DNA of 9,637 bases from RZZS01 sp964498755 (GTDB lineage Bacteria > Pseudomonadota > Alphaproteobacteria > Micavibrionales > Micavibrionaceae): positions 1 to 9,637 of the forward strand of contig CAZCIB010000065.1 of NCBI GenBank assembly GCA_964498755.1, written 5' to 3'. Each line of letters begins with the position of its first letter. Position 1 is the first letter of the stretch. This document shows, piece by piece, positions 1-5,558 of this stretch. Position numbers and translations under genes: made by a program. Below the pieces are notes generated by a model that had not been told where the DNA came from, did no database searches, and saw only the letters and a list, made by a program, of their open reading frames with translations.

Positions 1-1
1 T

Positions 2-52
2 AAAGACTGGAAAGCCGGGAAAGAGCGGCCCTTCGCCAGCGTATATTTATAA
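2..52 (+). CDS. C-terminal tail of an upstream gene (partial)
   Basis: An open frame enters from the left edge and stops at TAA 50-52, giving the tail KDWKAGKERPFASVYL. The only support is the hairpin terminator 10 bases after the stop and the absence of any other plausible frame. Sixteen residues are too few to assign a function. Confidence 0.35.
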   Translation, partial: KDWKAGKERPFASVYL

Positions 53-62
53 CTACAGATCG

Positions 63-90
63 AAGGGGCTGGACTCGTCCGGCCTCTTTA
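63..90 (+). terminator. Hairpin terminator after the upstream gene
   Basis: AAGGGGCTGGAC (63-74) pairs with GTCCGGCCTCTT (77-88) along 12 positions, two of them G-U, and the sequence continues TTA. The T tract is short, so strength is uncertain. It separates the upstream + strand gene from the regulator starting at 127. Confidence 0.55.
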
Positions 91-126
91 ACCTGTAATT
101 GATCAGGCTCAAAACTAGGAGAACCC

Positions 127-399
127 ATGACACAACTTGAACGAATCGGATTTCTTGCTTATGGTCGCAACGACTTCGCAAACAGGATGGCTTTGGATTT
201 GGCCATATCGAACGCTACAGTGCGCCGATGGATAAGCCTTGAGGAATTGCCTCAGGAAACATTAGAACGCATCAGGGGCCTTTGCTATGCGAAAGCGTAC
301 CAGCTCAGGAAGAACGCGGAAGAGCTCGAAAAACTAGGCGAGGCCCTTACACAAAATCAGGGGCCCCCAAGTGACAGTCAATCTGATTCCGAAATGTAA
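127..399 (+). CDS. Small helix-turn-helix DNA-binding protein
   Basis: This 90-residue protein starts at an ATG preceded by AGGAG at 7-base spacing. Residues about 12-50 look like a helix-turn-helix: YGRNDFANRMALDL, a turn, then the recognition-helix-like NATVRRW, followed by LPQETLERIRGL as in Cro/CI-type proteins. Residues 52-73 are a charged helix that could dimerise, and the tail is acidic and Ser-rich. It is probably a phage transcription regulator, but the target is unknown. The gene is convergent with the leftward operon and overlaps its last gene by 22 bases (378-399). I see no convincing promoter in 53-126, so transcription may come from a weak local promoter. Confidence 0.72.
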   Translation: MTQLERIGFLAYGRNDFANRMALDLAISNATVRRWISLEELPQETLERIRGLCYAKAYQLRKNAEELEKLGEALTQNQGPPSDSQSDSEM

Positions 400-731
400 A
401 GCGTTCCGGCGCTCGAGACGGCCAGAGTATGAATGTACCGGCGCGTTGGCTTCGTGTCGGCGCCGATTCCTACATCGCGGTACTGAGTGGCCGGAAGGAA
501 ATGCCAACTTGAAGACGTGGGAATATCTCCAACAGCTGTCTCTTCCGTCTGCTCTTCAGTCAGACGGTAATAAATATCAGTCGTGGAATAAAGTGTGATC
601 GCCGGTGTGTTCGTTGCGAAAGGAAGGGTATTCGCTGCTTTCGCGTCGGTCGCCGTCGTGATCTTGTGCGCGCCTTCGTCTTTGGGCGTCGGAACCTGAT
701 AAGCCTGGTTTTCTTTCTTCGGCAATGGCAT
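378..731 (-). CDS. Small phage protein, possibly virion-associated
   Basis: The protein has 117 residues from an ATG at 731 with AAGGA upstream. An in-frame start at 833 would overlap the helicase gene and lacks such a site. Residues 1-30 are polar and probably disordered. From about 35 it is rich in short beta-prone stretches with Thr, Ser, Tyr and Gly, including YRDVGIGADTKPTRRYI and an ending GTLYISESD. I associate this pattern with small structural proteins of alphaproteobacterial prophages, but I recognise no named family. It is the last gene of the leftward operon, 70 bases after the helicase, and could link early and late regions. No clear terminator follows it on the - strand. Confidence 0.7.
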   Translation of the reverse strand: MPLPKKENQAYQVPTPKDEGAHKITTATDAKAANTLPFATNTPAITLYSTTDIYYRLTEEQTEETAVGDIPTSSSWHFLPATQYRDVGIGADTKPTRRYIHTLAVSSAGTLYISESD

Positions 732-801
732 GTCGCTTTTCCTTTCAATCTTCAGCATGTCCAGTAAAGCGCGATGATCGACAAACGGACAACGCACTAA
801 T

Positions 802-2010
802 TCAGATGAGCGGGTAGGCTTTGGCTTCCTCAAAATGCGGTCCCTTTTTCCAGTTCATTGAAAGAGCCGGGTCCGTCTTCGATCCAATGTCTTCCTGATT
901 CGTATACCGGCTCGCGTCCATCTTCAGCCAGCGAAAGGCGTCGGGCAAAGTCGAATCGCATTTTTCAATAAAATACAGCTGATCGCAGGCCTTCCGTAGA
1001 CCGTTCCCGCCGAACAGTCTTCCTTCCTGATTTTGCTGCGCGAGAAGGATGTTGAAAAGCTTGTGTTTCCGGGCATAGTTCGCCAGCTCCTGAGCAACGT
1101 AGCGGGTATGCGCTTCTTCGGTTTCACGCTGCTTCTTGCCGCCGACAAGCTGCCAGTAATCAAGAATAAAACCGTTGATCCCGTACTTGATCCGGGCAAG
1201 GCCGATATGCCGTAAAATCTGCTCGAGTGTGGCGCCCGGCGCGTCGTAGTAAATAACGTTCCGGTTCGCTTCCTGAGCCTTCACCATTGCTTCAAAATCC
1301 TTGTCCGGCGTGATGAACTTCAGGCTGTTGAAGCCAATGCGACGGGCGATGTTGCGCTGTTCGATCTGGAGCGATCCCATCTCGAGAGCGATGTACAGGT
1401 GACGGCAGGGCAGATTGCAGCTGATCGTGTGCGCCAGCGTCGTTTTTCCTGATTTCTCCGAACCGGCAAAGCCATAGGTAAATCCGGCATAGAGACCGCC
1501 AGCCATCGCCTTGTCGAGACACGGGATCCCTGTCGAATACTTCTCGCTCGGTTTCTCAAGAGCCTCGACAATTTCCCGCAACACGTCTTCGCCGGTCTTC
1601 AGTTCGTTCGAAGCTGTTTCCTGCTCGGATGCGCCGCTAAAAAACGCCATGACGTCCGCGCTGGAAGAGTCTTCCATCATCCGGCTTGCATCGTCCAGAA
1701 TTGCCGCAAGACGGCGTTTACGGGACAATTCTGTCAGGTGATCGGCATAGTCGACAAGCTGCGATGTCATGTGACCGACGACGCTATCGACGCAGGCCCG
1801 GACATACCCCTCTTCCGGCTCAATCAACTTGAAATCAGGCACGGAAAACCGCTGTTTTTCGACAAAGCATTTTTCCATGTGCCGAAAGATTTCCTGATTC
1901 TCGGCATAGGCGAAATCATCCGCCGTAATCCTGATCTCAGCCATTGCGGCGTTGTTGTAAATCAGGCCTCCAAGCAGGCAGTGCTCGATTTCGAAGTCGG
2001 TGTAAATCAT
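802..2010 (-). CDS. DnaB-type replicative DNA helicase
   Basis: This 402-residue protein is an ATP-driven hexameric helicase that would unwind DNA at the phage fork. Residues 1-100 match the DnaB N-terminal helical domain, starting FEIEHCLLGGLIYN. The RecA-like core has a Walker A GSEKSGKT at 183-190, the H1a-like stretch YIALEM at 206-211, the Walker B-like GFILDYWQLV at 280-289, and the H3 strand ILLAQQNQEG at 321-330 ending in the usual Gln-x-x region. A possible arginine-finger loop lies near R368. It is somewhat shorter than bacterial DnaB (about 450-470 residues), which is usual for phage versions. Its ATG overlaps the stop of the initiator gene as ATGA (2007-2010), suggesting translational coupling. 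Confidence 0.93.
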   Translation of the reverse strand: MIYTDFEIEHCLLGGLIYNNAAMAEIRITADDFAYAENQEIFRHMEKCFVEKQRFSVPDFKLIEPEEGYVRACVDSVVGHMTSQLVDYADHLTELSRKRRLAAILDDASRMMEDSSSADVMAFFSGASEQETASNELKTGEDVLREIVEALEKPSEKYSTGIPCLDKAMAGGLYAGFTYGFAGSEKSGKTTLAHTISCNLPCRHLYIALEMGSLQIEQRNIARRIGFNSLKFITPDKDFEAMVKAQEANRNVIYYDAPGATLEQILRHIGLARIKYGINGFILDYWQLVGGKKQRETEEAHTRYVAQELANYARKHKLFNILLAQQNQEGRLFGGNGLRKACDQLYFIEKCDSTLPDAFRWLKMDASRYTNQEDIGSKTDPALSMNWKKGPHFEEAKAYPLI

Positions 2011-2747
2011 CCGCCTACTCCGCTAAGCAAGTCGTCAAAATATTGTTTTTTCTCAATGTCCTCCTTAGGTTTGATTGGCTGTGAAGAGGGGCTTCCGGGA
2101 ACTTCGTCCTGCCAGCGTCCTTCGTTCAGCCAGGTTGAGGGATGCGGGACAAACTTCCAGTCGCTTGTCCCCCTTTTCGCCTGCCAGAGGGGATTCATGG
2201 CTCGCCAGGGTATGAGGATTTCATCCTTGGACGCTCGGCCCCTTGCTTTGGCGTAGGCTCGCAGTGCGGCGTCTTTGCCGACTTTCTTGACCGTGACAGG
2301 CCAAAACTCGTTTTCGAATTCGTCTTCGAACTTTTCTTTTTTGGTATTTTTTTCTTTTATATTGGTTATTGGTTTATGGTTAGCATTGCCATCGCATTGC
2401 CGTCGTAATGCAGTTGCATAATCGCCATTCCATCTTTTCAATGCGTTAGCTTTTCCGACTGAAGATTTGTCTTCAACTTTTTGGAGAACGTCAACCACTC
2501 GTTTTTGAATCCAAAAATCATCCGAAATAGTAAATTTCTCTTCCAGAACGGGTCTGATCTTCTCCCACTGCTTCGGACTGCAACGCGCAATTCTGGAAAG
2601 TTTTTTATCGTCATTTGGCAAGCCTTGTGGTCCTGCCTGATAGTGCGCGATCAGGAGCATGACATAGGCGCCAGTCTCCGCGGCGTCCATGTGCATGGTT
2701 CCGGACAGAAAATCACCGATATGAAGCGGAAATTCTATGATGTTCAC
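2007..2747 (-). CDS. DUF1376 replication initiator (lambda O-like)
   Basis: The protein has 246 residues. The start is GTG 2747, with GGAGG 7 bases upstream, and the protein then begins at once with the DUF1376 signature: FPLHIGDFLSGTMHM, ETGAYVMLL, GLPNDDKKLSRIA. Residues 117-145 are a hydrophilic Lys/Glu-rich linker. The C-terminal part (148-215) has the pattern FWPVTVKKVGKDAALRAYAKAR ... FVPHPSTWLNEGRWQDE known from phage replication proteins. DUF1376 proteins are usually found beside a phage helicase, as here, and are thought to recognise the origin and load it. Its start overlaps the methyltransferase stop as GTGA (2744-2747). The linker DNA is AT-rich and repetitive (see 2325-2401). Confidence 0.9.
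   Translation of the reverse strand: MNIIEFPLHIGDFLSGTMHMDAAETGAYVMLLIAHYQAGPQGLPNDDKKLSRIARCSPKQWEKIRPVLEEKFTISDDFWIQKRVVDVLQKVEDKSSVGKANALKRWNGDYATALRRQCDGNANHKPITNIKEKNTKKEKFEDEFENEFWPVTVKKVGKDAALRAYAKARGRASKDEILIPWRAMNPLWQAKRGTSDWKFVPHPSTWLNEGRWQDEVPGSPSSQPIKPKEDIEKKQYFDDLLSGVGG
2325..2401. repeat. AT-rich stretch with tandem repeats, candidate phage origin
   Basis: Inside the initiator gene, 2331-2381 is only about 22% GC by hand count. On the + strand it ends in three 7-mers, ATTGGTT, ATTGGTT and TATGGTT (2361-2381). These are followed by two GCATTGCC copies 11 bp apart (2383-2390 and 2394-2401). It encodes the low-complexity linker of the protein. Lambda carries its iterons and AT-rich segment in the middle of gene O, so the arrangement suggests a replication origin. 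The repeats are few and short, so this is inference. Confidence 0.35.
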
Positions 2748-3343
2748 CGGAACCCCTCCCGATCTTGCTCGTTGGTTGGACGCCAGACATGCGAGAGAAG
2801 CGTTCCAGACGGCGCGCCCTGTTCCCAAACAAACCAGGCATGAGGCGTCGGCGTGTTGCCTTTGCGCTCCCTTTCTTCGTGTGGAATATGATGCCGCCAG
2901 CAGGTTGCGCGGTCGCCGCAGATATAGACGCGGGCAGGCGGGCGCTTTTCCCAAAAAGAACGACGCTTTGCCGATTCCCACCAAGCGAAACGCTGGAAAC
3001 AGAGAATTTTCCGCGCGCCAAGTTCAAAGGACCTTTCAACGAATTCGCAGGCCAGAGAGAACGGCGGGTTCATGAAGACAGTTGTTTGAACAAAAGGAAA
3101 AGCCGGAAGCTTGAAAAAATCCATGTGCCGGGTTTTATCCTTAAACCCGTCCCAAAGATGAATATCATACGCTATCGGCTTGTATCCGGCTGCTGCGGCG
3201 GCTTTGTAAAGAATTCCTGTTCCAGCGCAGGGATCGACGACATGGCGCGTCAGAATTTCTTTTTCAAGAATAGCCTTTGCCGCCCATTCCGGCGTCTCGT
3301 AGTGCTCCCGGCTCTTGCAGAGCCTTGTGAAATCTTCGCTCAT
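2744..3343 (-). CDS. Phage DNA (adenine-N6) methyltransferase
   Basis: This 199-residue protein starts at ATG 3343, overlapping the resolvase stop as ATGA. It has the SAM-binding motif VVDPCAGTG (residues 35-43), the catalytic motif NPPF (92-95), and a later HAWFVWE segment (168-174) common in phage Dam-like enzymes. The N-terminal YETPEWAAKAIL is also typical. It probably methylates adenine in DNA, which could protect the phage from host restriction or mark replicated DNA. The recognition site cannot be read from the sequence. It has no target-recognition domain beyond the compact core. The same frame is open upstream to 3796, but that part is a shadow of the resolvase gene. Confidence 0.85.
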   Translation of the reverse strand: MSEDFTRLCKSREHYETPEWAAKAILEKEILTRHVVDPCAGTGILYKAAAAAGYKPIAYDIHLWDGFKDKTRHMDFFKLPAFPFVQTTVFMNPPFSLACEFVERSFELGARKILCFQRFAWWESAKRRSFWEKRPPARVYICGDRATCWRHHIPHEERERKGNTPTPHAWFVWEQGAPSGTLLSHVWRPTNEQDREGFR

Positions 3344-3774
3344 CTCTTCGATTCGTGCAGCAGGAGAAGACCGACGGCATCGGCTTCGTGATCGTTTGTA
3401 ATCTTGTATCCGCGCTCCCTGATCGCTTTCATGACTTCCGGCTTCTTTGCCCTGCCGGATCCCGTCACATGCTTTTTGATCGATGTGGCGTGATAATCCT
3501 TCATCGGCAGGTTCCGGAGCTCGGCAACCCGCCAGACTTCCCATGCAAGGCCGGAGAGAAGCCAGCTGTTCACGCCCCTGAAAAACGGACGCTCGATGAT
3601 GATGTCTGTCGGTTCGTGTTCCGTGACAAACTCCATCATCCAGCGCCTGAAATGCCGACCGCAAAGGGCTGGATTGTGGGAATAGGCCTGAAACGTCCGG
3701 GTTCCGAAAGTCAGGTTCCCTTCGGTTCCAAGCGCCCATCCCACATTCAGCGAAATATCCAGAGCAAGGATCAT
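3340..3774 (-). CDS. RuvC-like Holliday junction resolvase
   Basis: The protein has 144 residues, close to the small phage members of the RuvC family. The RNase H-like fold is visible: the first acidic strand MILALDISLNVGWA with D6, the second DIIIERPFF with E61, the basic segment SIKKHVTGSGRAKK (98-111), and the last acidic motif NDHEADAVGLLLL with D132. RuvC family enzymes cut four-way DNA junctions. In a phage this would resolve recombination or replication intermediates before packaging. The ATG overlaps the previous stop (ATGA, 3771-3774) and the gene overlaps the next by ATGA, so expression is coupled to the replication operon. Confidence 0.88.
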   Translation of the reverse strand: MILALDISLNVGWALGTEGNLTFGTRTFQAYSHNPALCGRHFRRWMMEFVTEHEPTDIIIERPFFRGVNSWLLSGLAWEVWRVAELRNLPMKDYHATSIKKHVTGSGRAKKPEVMKAIRERGYKITNDHEADAVGLLLLHESKR

Positions 3775-4085
3775 TCAGCCGCTTCCAAATCCGCAAAAAG
3801 ATCGCCTGTATTCGCGCCGTTCAGGGAATCGAAGCAAAGCTTGTGGCTTTCATCGTACCCGTCGCGCTCGTGACGGCGCTTCTTGAAATACTGGTAGACA
3901 TCCCGGAAAGCGTCGGTATCGACGCCCTTTTCCTTCATGACTTCCCGGATTTCTCCGGCCTTCTTGTTCAGGGCCTTCCGTTGACCGTCGATCTCCGCCA
4001 TGTCCTTCACGCACTGAACGATGATGTCGTTCAGGCCCTGGACGTTATGGAGGCTCGTCACGTTCTCAGTTGCTGCTTGCGCCAT
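3771..4085 (-). CDS. Small coiled protein resembling GapR/DUF2312
   Basis: The protein has 104 residues from ATG 4085, preceded by AAGGAG. Residues 17-88 form a long helical hairpin: GLNDIIVQCVKDMAEIDGQR, then AGEIREVMKEKGVDTDAF, then a basic helix FKKRRHERDGYDES and LCFDSL. This order (long coiled helix, E-x-K-x-x-G-x-D-x-x-A/L, then a basic helix) is the pattern of the alphaproteobacterial DNA-binding protein GapR, which clamps overtwisted DNA near replication forks. The resemblance is from memory and the identity low, so the family is uncertain. Location among replication genes fits a role on DNA. Confidence 0.75.
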   Translation of the reverse strand: MAQAATENVTSLHNVQGLNDIIVQCVKDMAEIDGQRKALNKKAGEIREVMKEKGVDTDAFRDVYQYFKKRRHERDGYDESHKLCFDSLNGANTGDLFADLEAAE

Positions 4086-4401
4086 CTTCTGATTCTCCTT
4101 TCGATAGCTTGTCGCGGGGCTCTCCGGGGGCAAAGAGATGTTCCTTGCCGACCGGCTTTACGATCACGAGGCCTTTTTCAACCTTCGTGACGGTAAAATC
4201 TCGTGTCTTGAGACCGGGCAGGCCGACGATCAGCCTGTCGCCTTCCCGCATTGTGGATTGAGCGGGGTTGAAGAACCCGGCATGGTCAAAAGCGTCGTCG
4301 TCCGAGGCCTTGTAGTACCAGAGCGTAAACGCGCTCGTGTAGGCCAGCGGGTGAAGGTTTTGCCTCTTGAAGCGGCCCTTCTTTTCCGGTGTGTCTGTCA
4401 T
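4066..4401 (-). CDS. Phage hypothetical protein, beta-rich
   Basis: This 111-residue protein starts at ATG 4401 with GAAGGG 9-10 bases upstream. Residues 1-14 are basic. Residues 17-85 alternate hydrophobic and polar residues as in a small beta barrel: YTSAFTLWYYKA, GDRLIVGLP, TRDFTVTKVEKGLVIVKPV. The tail is acidic and Ser-rich. The central GFFNPAQSTMREGDRLIV looks like a motif shared by other phage hypothetical proteins, but I cannot name a function. It overlaps the GapR-like gene by 20 bases. Confidence 0.75.
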   Translation of the reverse strand: MTDTPEKKGRFKRQNLHPLAYTSAFTLWYYKASDDDAFDHAGFFNPAQSTMREGDRLIVGLPGLKTRDFTVTKVEKGLVIVKPVGKEHLFAPGEPRDKLSKGESEDGASSN

Positions 4402-4631
4402 TGGATTTCCCTTCTTTTTGAAGTAAAAAAAGCGCGGTTGTTTTCCTTAACGGTACTTACGCGGCCCCCTGTGCTTAGGCCGCTGGGGAGCCGTTTTGCC
4501 CTTAGTCGGGAGGAAAACTTGGTATGCCCCGACGCCGCGCGCGCCGACCGGATACTTCCCCCCATTACGAAAACAGTTGACAAAGCTTGTGGATAACTTT
4601 TACAAGCTGAGGTGATTATTGGAAAATTCAT
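4398..4631 (-). CDS. Doubtful 77-residue ORF between cro and the replication genes
   Basis: The ORF is joined at both ends by ATGA overlaps (4628-4631 with the Cro-like gene, 4398-4401 with the next gene), exactly like its neighbours, which argues that it is translated. Against this, the protein is Ser/Arg-rich with no recognisable domain, codon use is unlike the neighbours (CTA, GTA, AGG, CGA), and the DNA contains inverted repeats and a DnaA box. It may instead be a structured leader or a regulatory region between genes. It has no recognisable ribosome binding site of its own, only coupling. Confidence 0.4.
   Translation of the reverse strand: MNFPIITSACKSYPQALSTVFVMGGSIRSARAASGHTKFSSRLRAKRLPSGLSTGGRVSTVKENNRAFFTSKRREIQ
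4461..4533. other. Region of adjacent inverted repeats (possible RNA structure)
   Basis: GCGGCC (4461-4466) pairs with GGCCGC (4478-4483), and GTCGGG (4505-4510) pairs with CCCGAC (4528-4533). Both lie inside the doubtful 77-residue ORF. They could fold in the leftward mRNA between the Cro-like gene and the replication genes. No T tract follows on either strand, so these are not ordinary terminators. The stems are short and may be chance. Confidence 0.25.
4584..4608. promoter_or_regulatory. Inverted repeat enclosing a consensus DnaA box
   Basis: AGCTTGT (4584-4590) and ACAAGCT (4602-4608) form a 7-bp inverted repeat with an 11-bp centre. On the - strand, 4596-4588 reads TTATCCACA, the exact consensus for the bacterial initiator DnaA. 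It lies just after the Cro-like gene, inside a doubtful ORF. It could tie phage transcription or replication to host DnaA, or the dyad could be an operator for the Cro-like protein. A + strand TTGACA (4577-4582) is adjacent but has no good -10. Confidence 0.45.
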
Positions 4632-4834
4632 GCTTCGCCCCCGTTGAGGCCATAGAAGCTGTTGGCGTCGACTTCGCCGCCAGTGGCTTCGTAGATGCGG
4701 TGCATTACGTCGCGCTCTGGAACTCGCTGCGAAAGCGCGTACCGGCGTACATTAGACCTGTCGACTCCGATCATTCGTCCGAACGCAGAGTAAGACAGAT
4801 TTTTATTTTCTAAATATGAGGAGAGCTTGTTCAT
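4628..4834 (-). CDS. Cro/CI-type transcriptional repressor
   Basis: This 68-residue protein starts at ATG 4834, with a less likely in-frame TTG at 4852. The helix-turn-helix is clear: LSYSAFGRMIGVDRSNVRRY (13-32), with AFGRMIGV as the first helix and DRSNVRRYAL as the recognition helix. The ending IYEATGGEVDANSFYGL is typical of short Cro-like XRE proteins, in which this segment packs as a third helix and tail. It is the first gene of the leftward operon and would repress a divergent promoter in the gap region. No Shine-Dalgarno sequence is visible upstream. A CATTAT hexamer near 4845-4840 could be a -10, which would make the message nearly leaderless, but the -35 falls in the N run. Confidence 0.85.
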   Translation of the reverse strand: MNKLSSYLENKNLSYSAFGRMIGVDRSNVRRYALSQRVPERDVMHRIYEATGGEVDANSFYGLNGGEA

Positions 4835-4855
4835 GGGTAATAATGTGATCAATGA
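4833..4855 (+). CDS. Possible start of a + strand gene cut by the gap
   Basis: ATG 4833 follows AGGAG (4819-4823) at 9-base spacing and reads MGNNVIN into the run of N. It overlaps the start codon of the Cro-like gene on the other strand (CATG 4832-4835). It could be the beginning of the gene whose end appears after the gap. Only seven codons are visible and the upstream site lies inside the Cro-like coding region, so it may be chance. Confidence 0.2.
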
Positions 4856-4955
4856 NNNNNNNNNNNNNNNNNNNNNNNNNNNNNNNNNNNNNNNNNNNNN
4901 NNNNNNNNNNNNNNNNNNNNNNNNNNNNNNNNNNNNNNNNNNNNNNNNNNNNNNN
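4856..4955. other. Assembly gap of 100 N
   Basis: Exactly 100 N is a common placeholder for a gap of unknown length. It falls between the leftward Cro-like gene and + strand coding sequence, where the immunity operators, promoters and perhaps the main repressor would be expected. Confidence 0.98.
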
Positions 4956-5080
4956 ATTCATGGCAGACGCGCGAACGTCAAGAAAGGCTGACGCCCTCAT
5001 ATCCGGAAACGCAATATGAGCACGATATTTACGGCAACCGGACAAGAGAGCGCGGAACCTTGGAAAACCTGTATGAGTGA
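4956..5080 (+). CDS. C-terminal end of a gene interrupted by the gap
   Basis: After the gap one + strand frame reads 40 residues to TGA 5078-5080, beginning SWQTRERQERLTP and ending RGTLENLYE. It is charged with Tyr residues and uses codons like the neighbours. The alternative frame, starting at the ATG at 4960, stops after 19 codons and is less convincing. It does not resemble the S24 peptidase end of a lambda-type CI repressor. Function unknown. The next gene follows 24 bases later on the same strand. Confidence 0.45.
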
Positions 5081-5104
5081 ATCACCGAGAGAGAGGAAAT
5101 CGAA

Positions 5105-5323
5105 GTGACCGATGATTTGACGCCCGAGGAAAAATATCTGTTTCATCTCGGCGCGTCTTACATGCTTACCCGGCTGATGGAGGATCTTCCGGACGCAGCC
5201 CCAATAACGAAAGAGACAGTGAAAACTGCAGGATTAACTGTCCTTGCTCAATGTGAGCCGTCATCATCCCGCCGGTCTTTATCCCTTGCTGGTCTTTCCC
5301 CTTCGGATGAGGCGCCAGAATAA
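5105..5323 (+). CDS. Small hypothetical protein
   Basis: This 72-residue protein starts at GTG 5105 after a purine-rich GAGAGAGGAAA. The first 48 residues look like an amphipathic helical protein: LTPEEKYLFHLGASYMLTRLMEDL then ITKETVKTAGLTVLAQ. The last 24 residues are Ser-rich and look less like coding sequence. The opposite strand is also open here (5166-5348, from ATGATG), so the 3' half is ambiguous. The terminator 40 bases after the stop supports a + strand transcript. No function can be assigned. Confidence 0.55.
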   Translation: MTDDLTPEEKYLFHLGASYMLTRLMEDLPDAAPITKETVKTAGLTVLAQCEPSSSRRSLSLAGLSPSDEAPE

Positions 5324-5362
5324 TCCTGGATTCATCTTGATCCATCATTTTTCCCTTTCTCA

Positions 5363-5388
5363 AAGCCCCGGTCTTCCGGGGTTTTTTG
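5363..5388 (+). terminator. Strong rho-independent terminator
   Basis: CCCCGG (5366-5371), loop TCTT, and CCGGGG (5376-5381) are followed by six T (5382-5387). Flanking AAG/TTT pairs can lengthen the stem. It ends + strand transcripts from the gap-side genes and insulates the promoter at 5429. The - strand has no T tract after the hairpin. Confidence 0.88.
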
Positions 5389-5428
5389 TTGCCTTGTAAA
5401 AAAGTGCCTAAACGGTCACAAAAAAGTA

Positions 5429-5457
5429 TTGACTGTATGTGGTCATTGTGGTAACAT
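5429..5457 (+). promoter_or_regulatory. Rightward sigma70-type promoter with extended -10
   Basis: TTGACT (5429-5434), 17 bases, then TAACAT (5452-5457), with TGG immediately before the -10 giving an extended -10. Transcription should begin near 5464. TGTGGT occurs twice in the spacer, 9 bp apart (5438-5443, 5447-5452), and TGAC/GTCA form a small dyad (5430-5433, 5442-5445). These could bind the phage repressors. This is the likely start of the rightward operon. Confidence 0.68.
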
Positions 5458-5462
5458 CTTCA

Positions 5463-5546
5463 TCTCAGCAAACGTCTGAGAATTACCCCATCAACTGGCC
5501 GGGCTTTAAAACGGAACACCCTGCACAAAAGCCCGGCCACTTTTTT
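5463..5546 (+). promoter_or_regulatory. Two-hairpin leader ending in a terminator (attenuator)
   Basis: The predicted 5' end begins with hairpin TCTCAG/CTGAGA (5463-5468, 5476-5481, 7-base loop). A second, TGGCCGGGCTTT (5496-5507) with AAAGCCCGGCCA (5528-5539), is a perfect 12-bp stem with a 20-base loop, followed by C and six T (5541-5546). This is a terminator only about 80 bases into the transcript and 2 bases before the GGAG of the first gene. It implies that the operon is expressed by antitermination or conditional readthrough, or that the hairpin protects or blocks the first ribosome binding site. I see no leader peptide with regulatory codons. Confidence 0.7.
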
Positions 5547-5558
5547 ACGGAGCGGCGA

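Noticed and set aside
92..107. CCTG...CAGG small dyad upstream of the 127-399 gene
   Set aside because: Only four bases pair on each side, too weak to call an operator.
2737..3391. Long + strand ORFs opposite the methyltransferase gene
   Set aside because: They mirror the methyltransferase and initiator genes, which have motifs, ribosome sites and coupled starts. Their own translations show no domain.
4577..4605. Possible + strand promoter starting with TTGACA
   Set aside because: The -35 is perfect but no hexamer at 16-18 bp resembles a -10 (TTACAA at best), and no + strand gene follows.
5166..5348. Minus-strand ORF from ATGATG opposite the 5105-5323 gene
   Set aside because: It has AAAGGG upstream and a readable N terminus, but a + strand terminator follows the opposing gene and the C-terminal half is opposite its better coding part. 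Kept only as an ambiguity.
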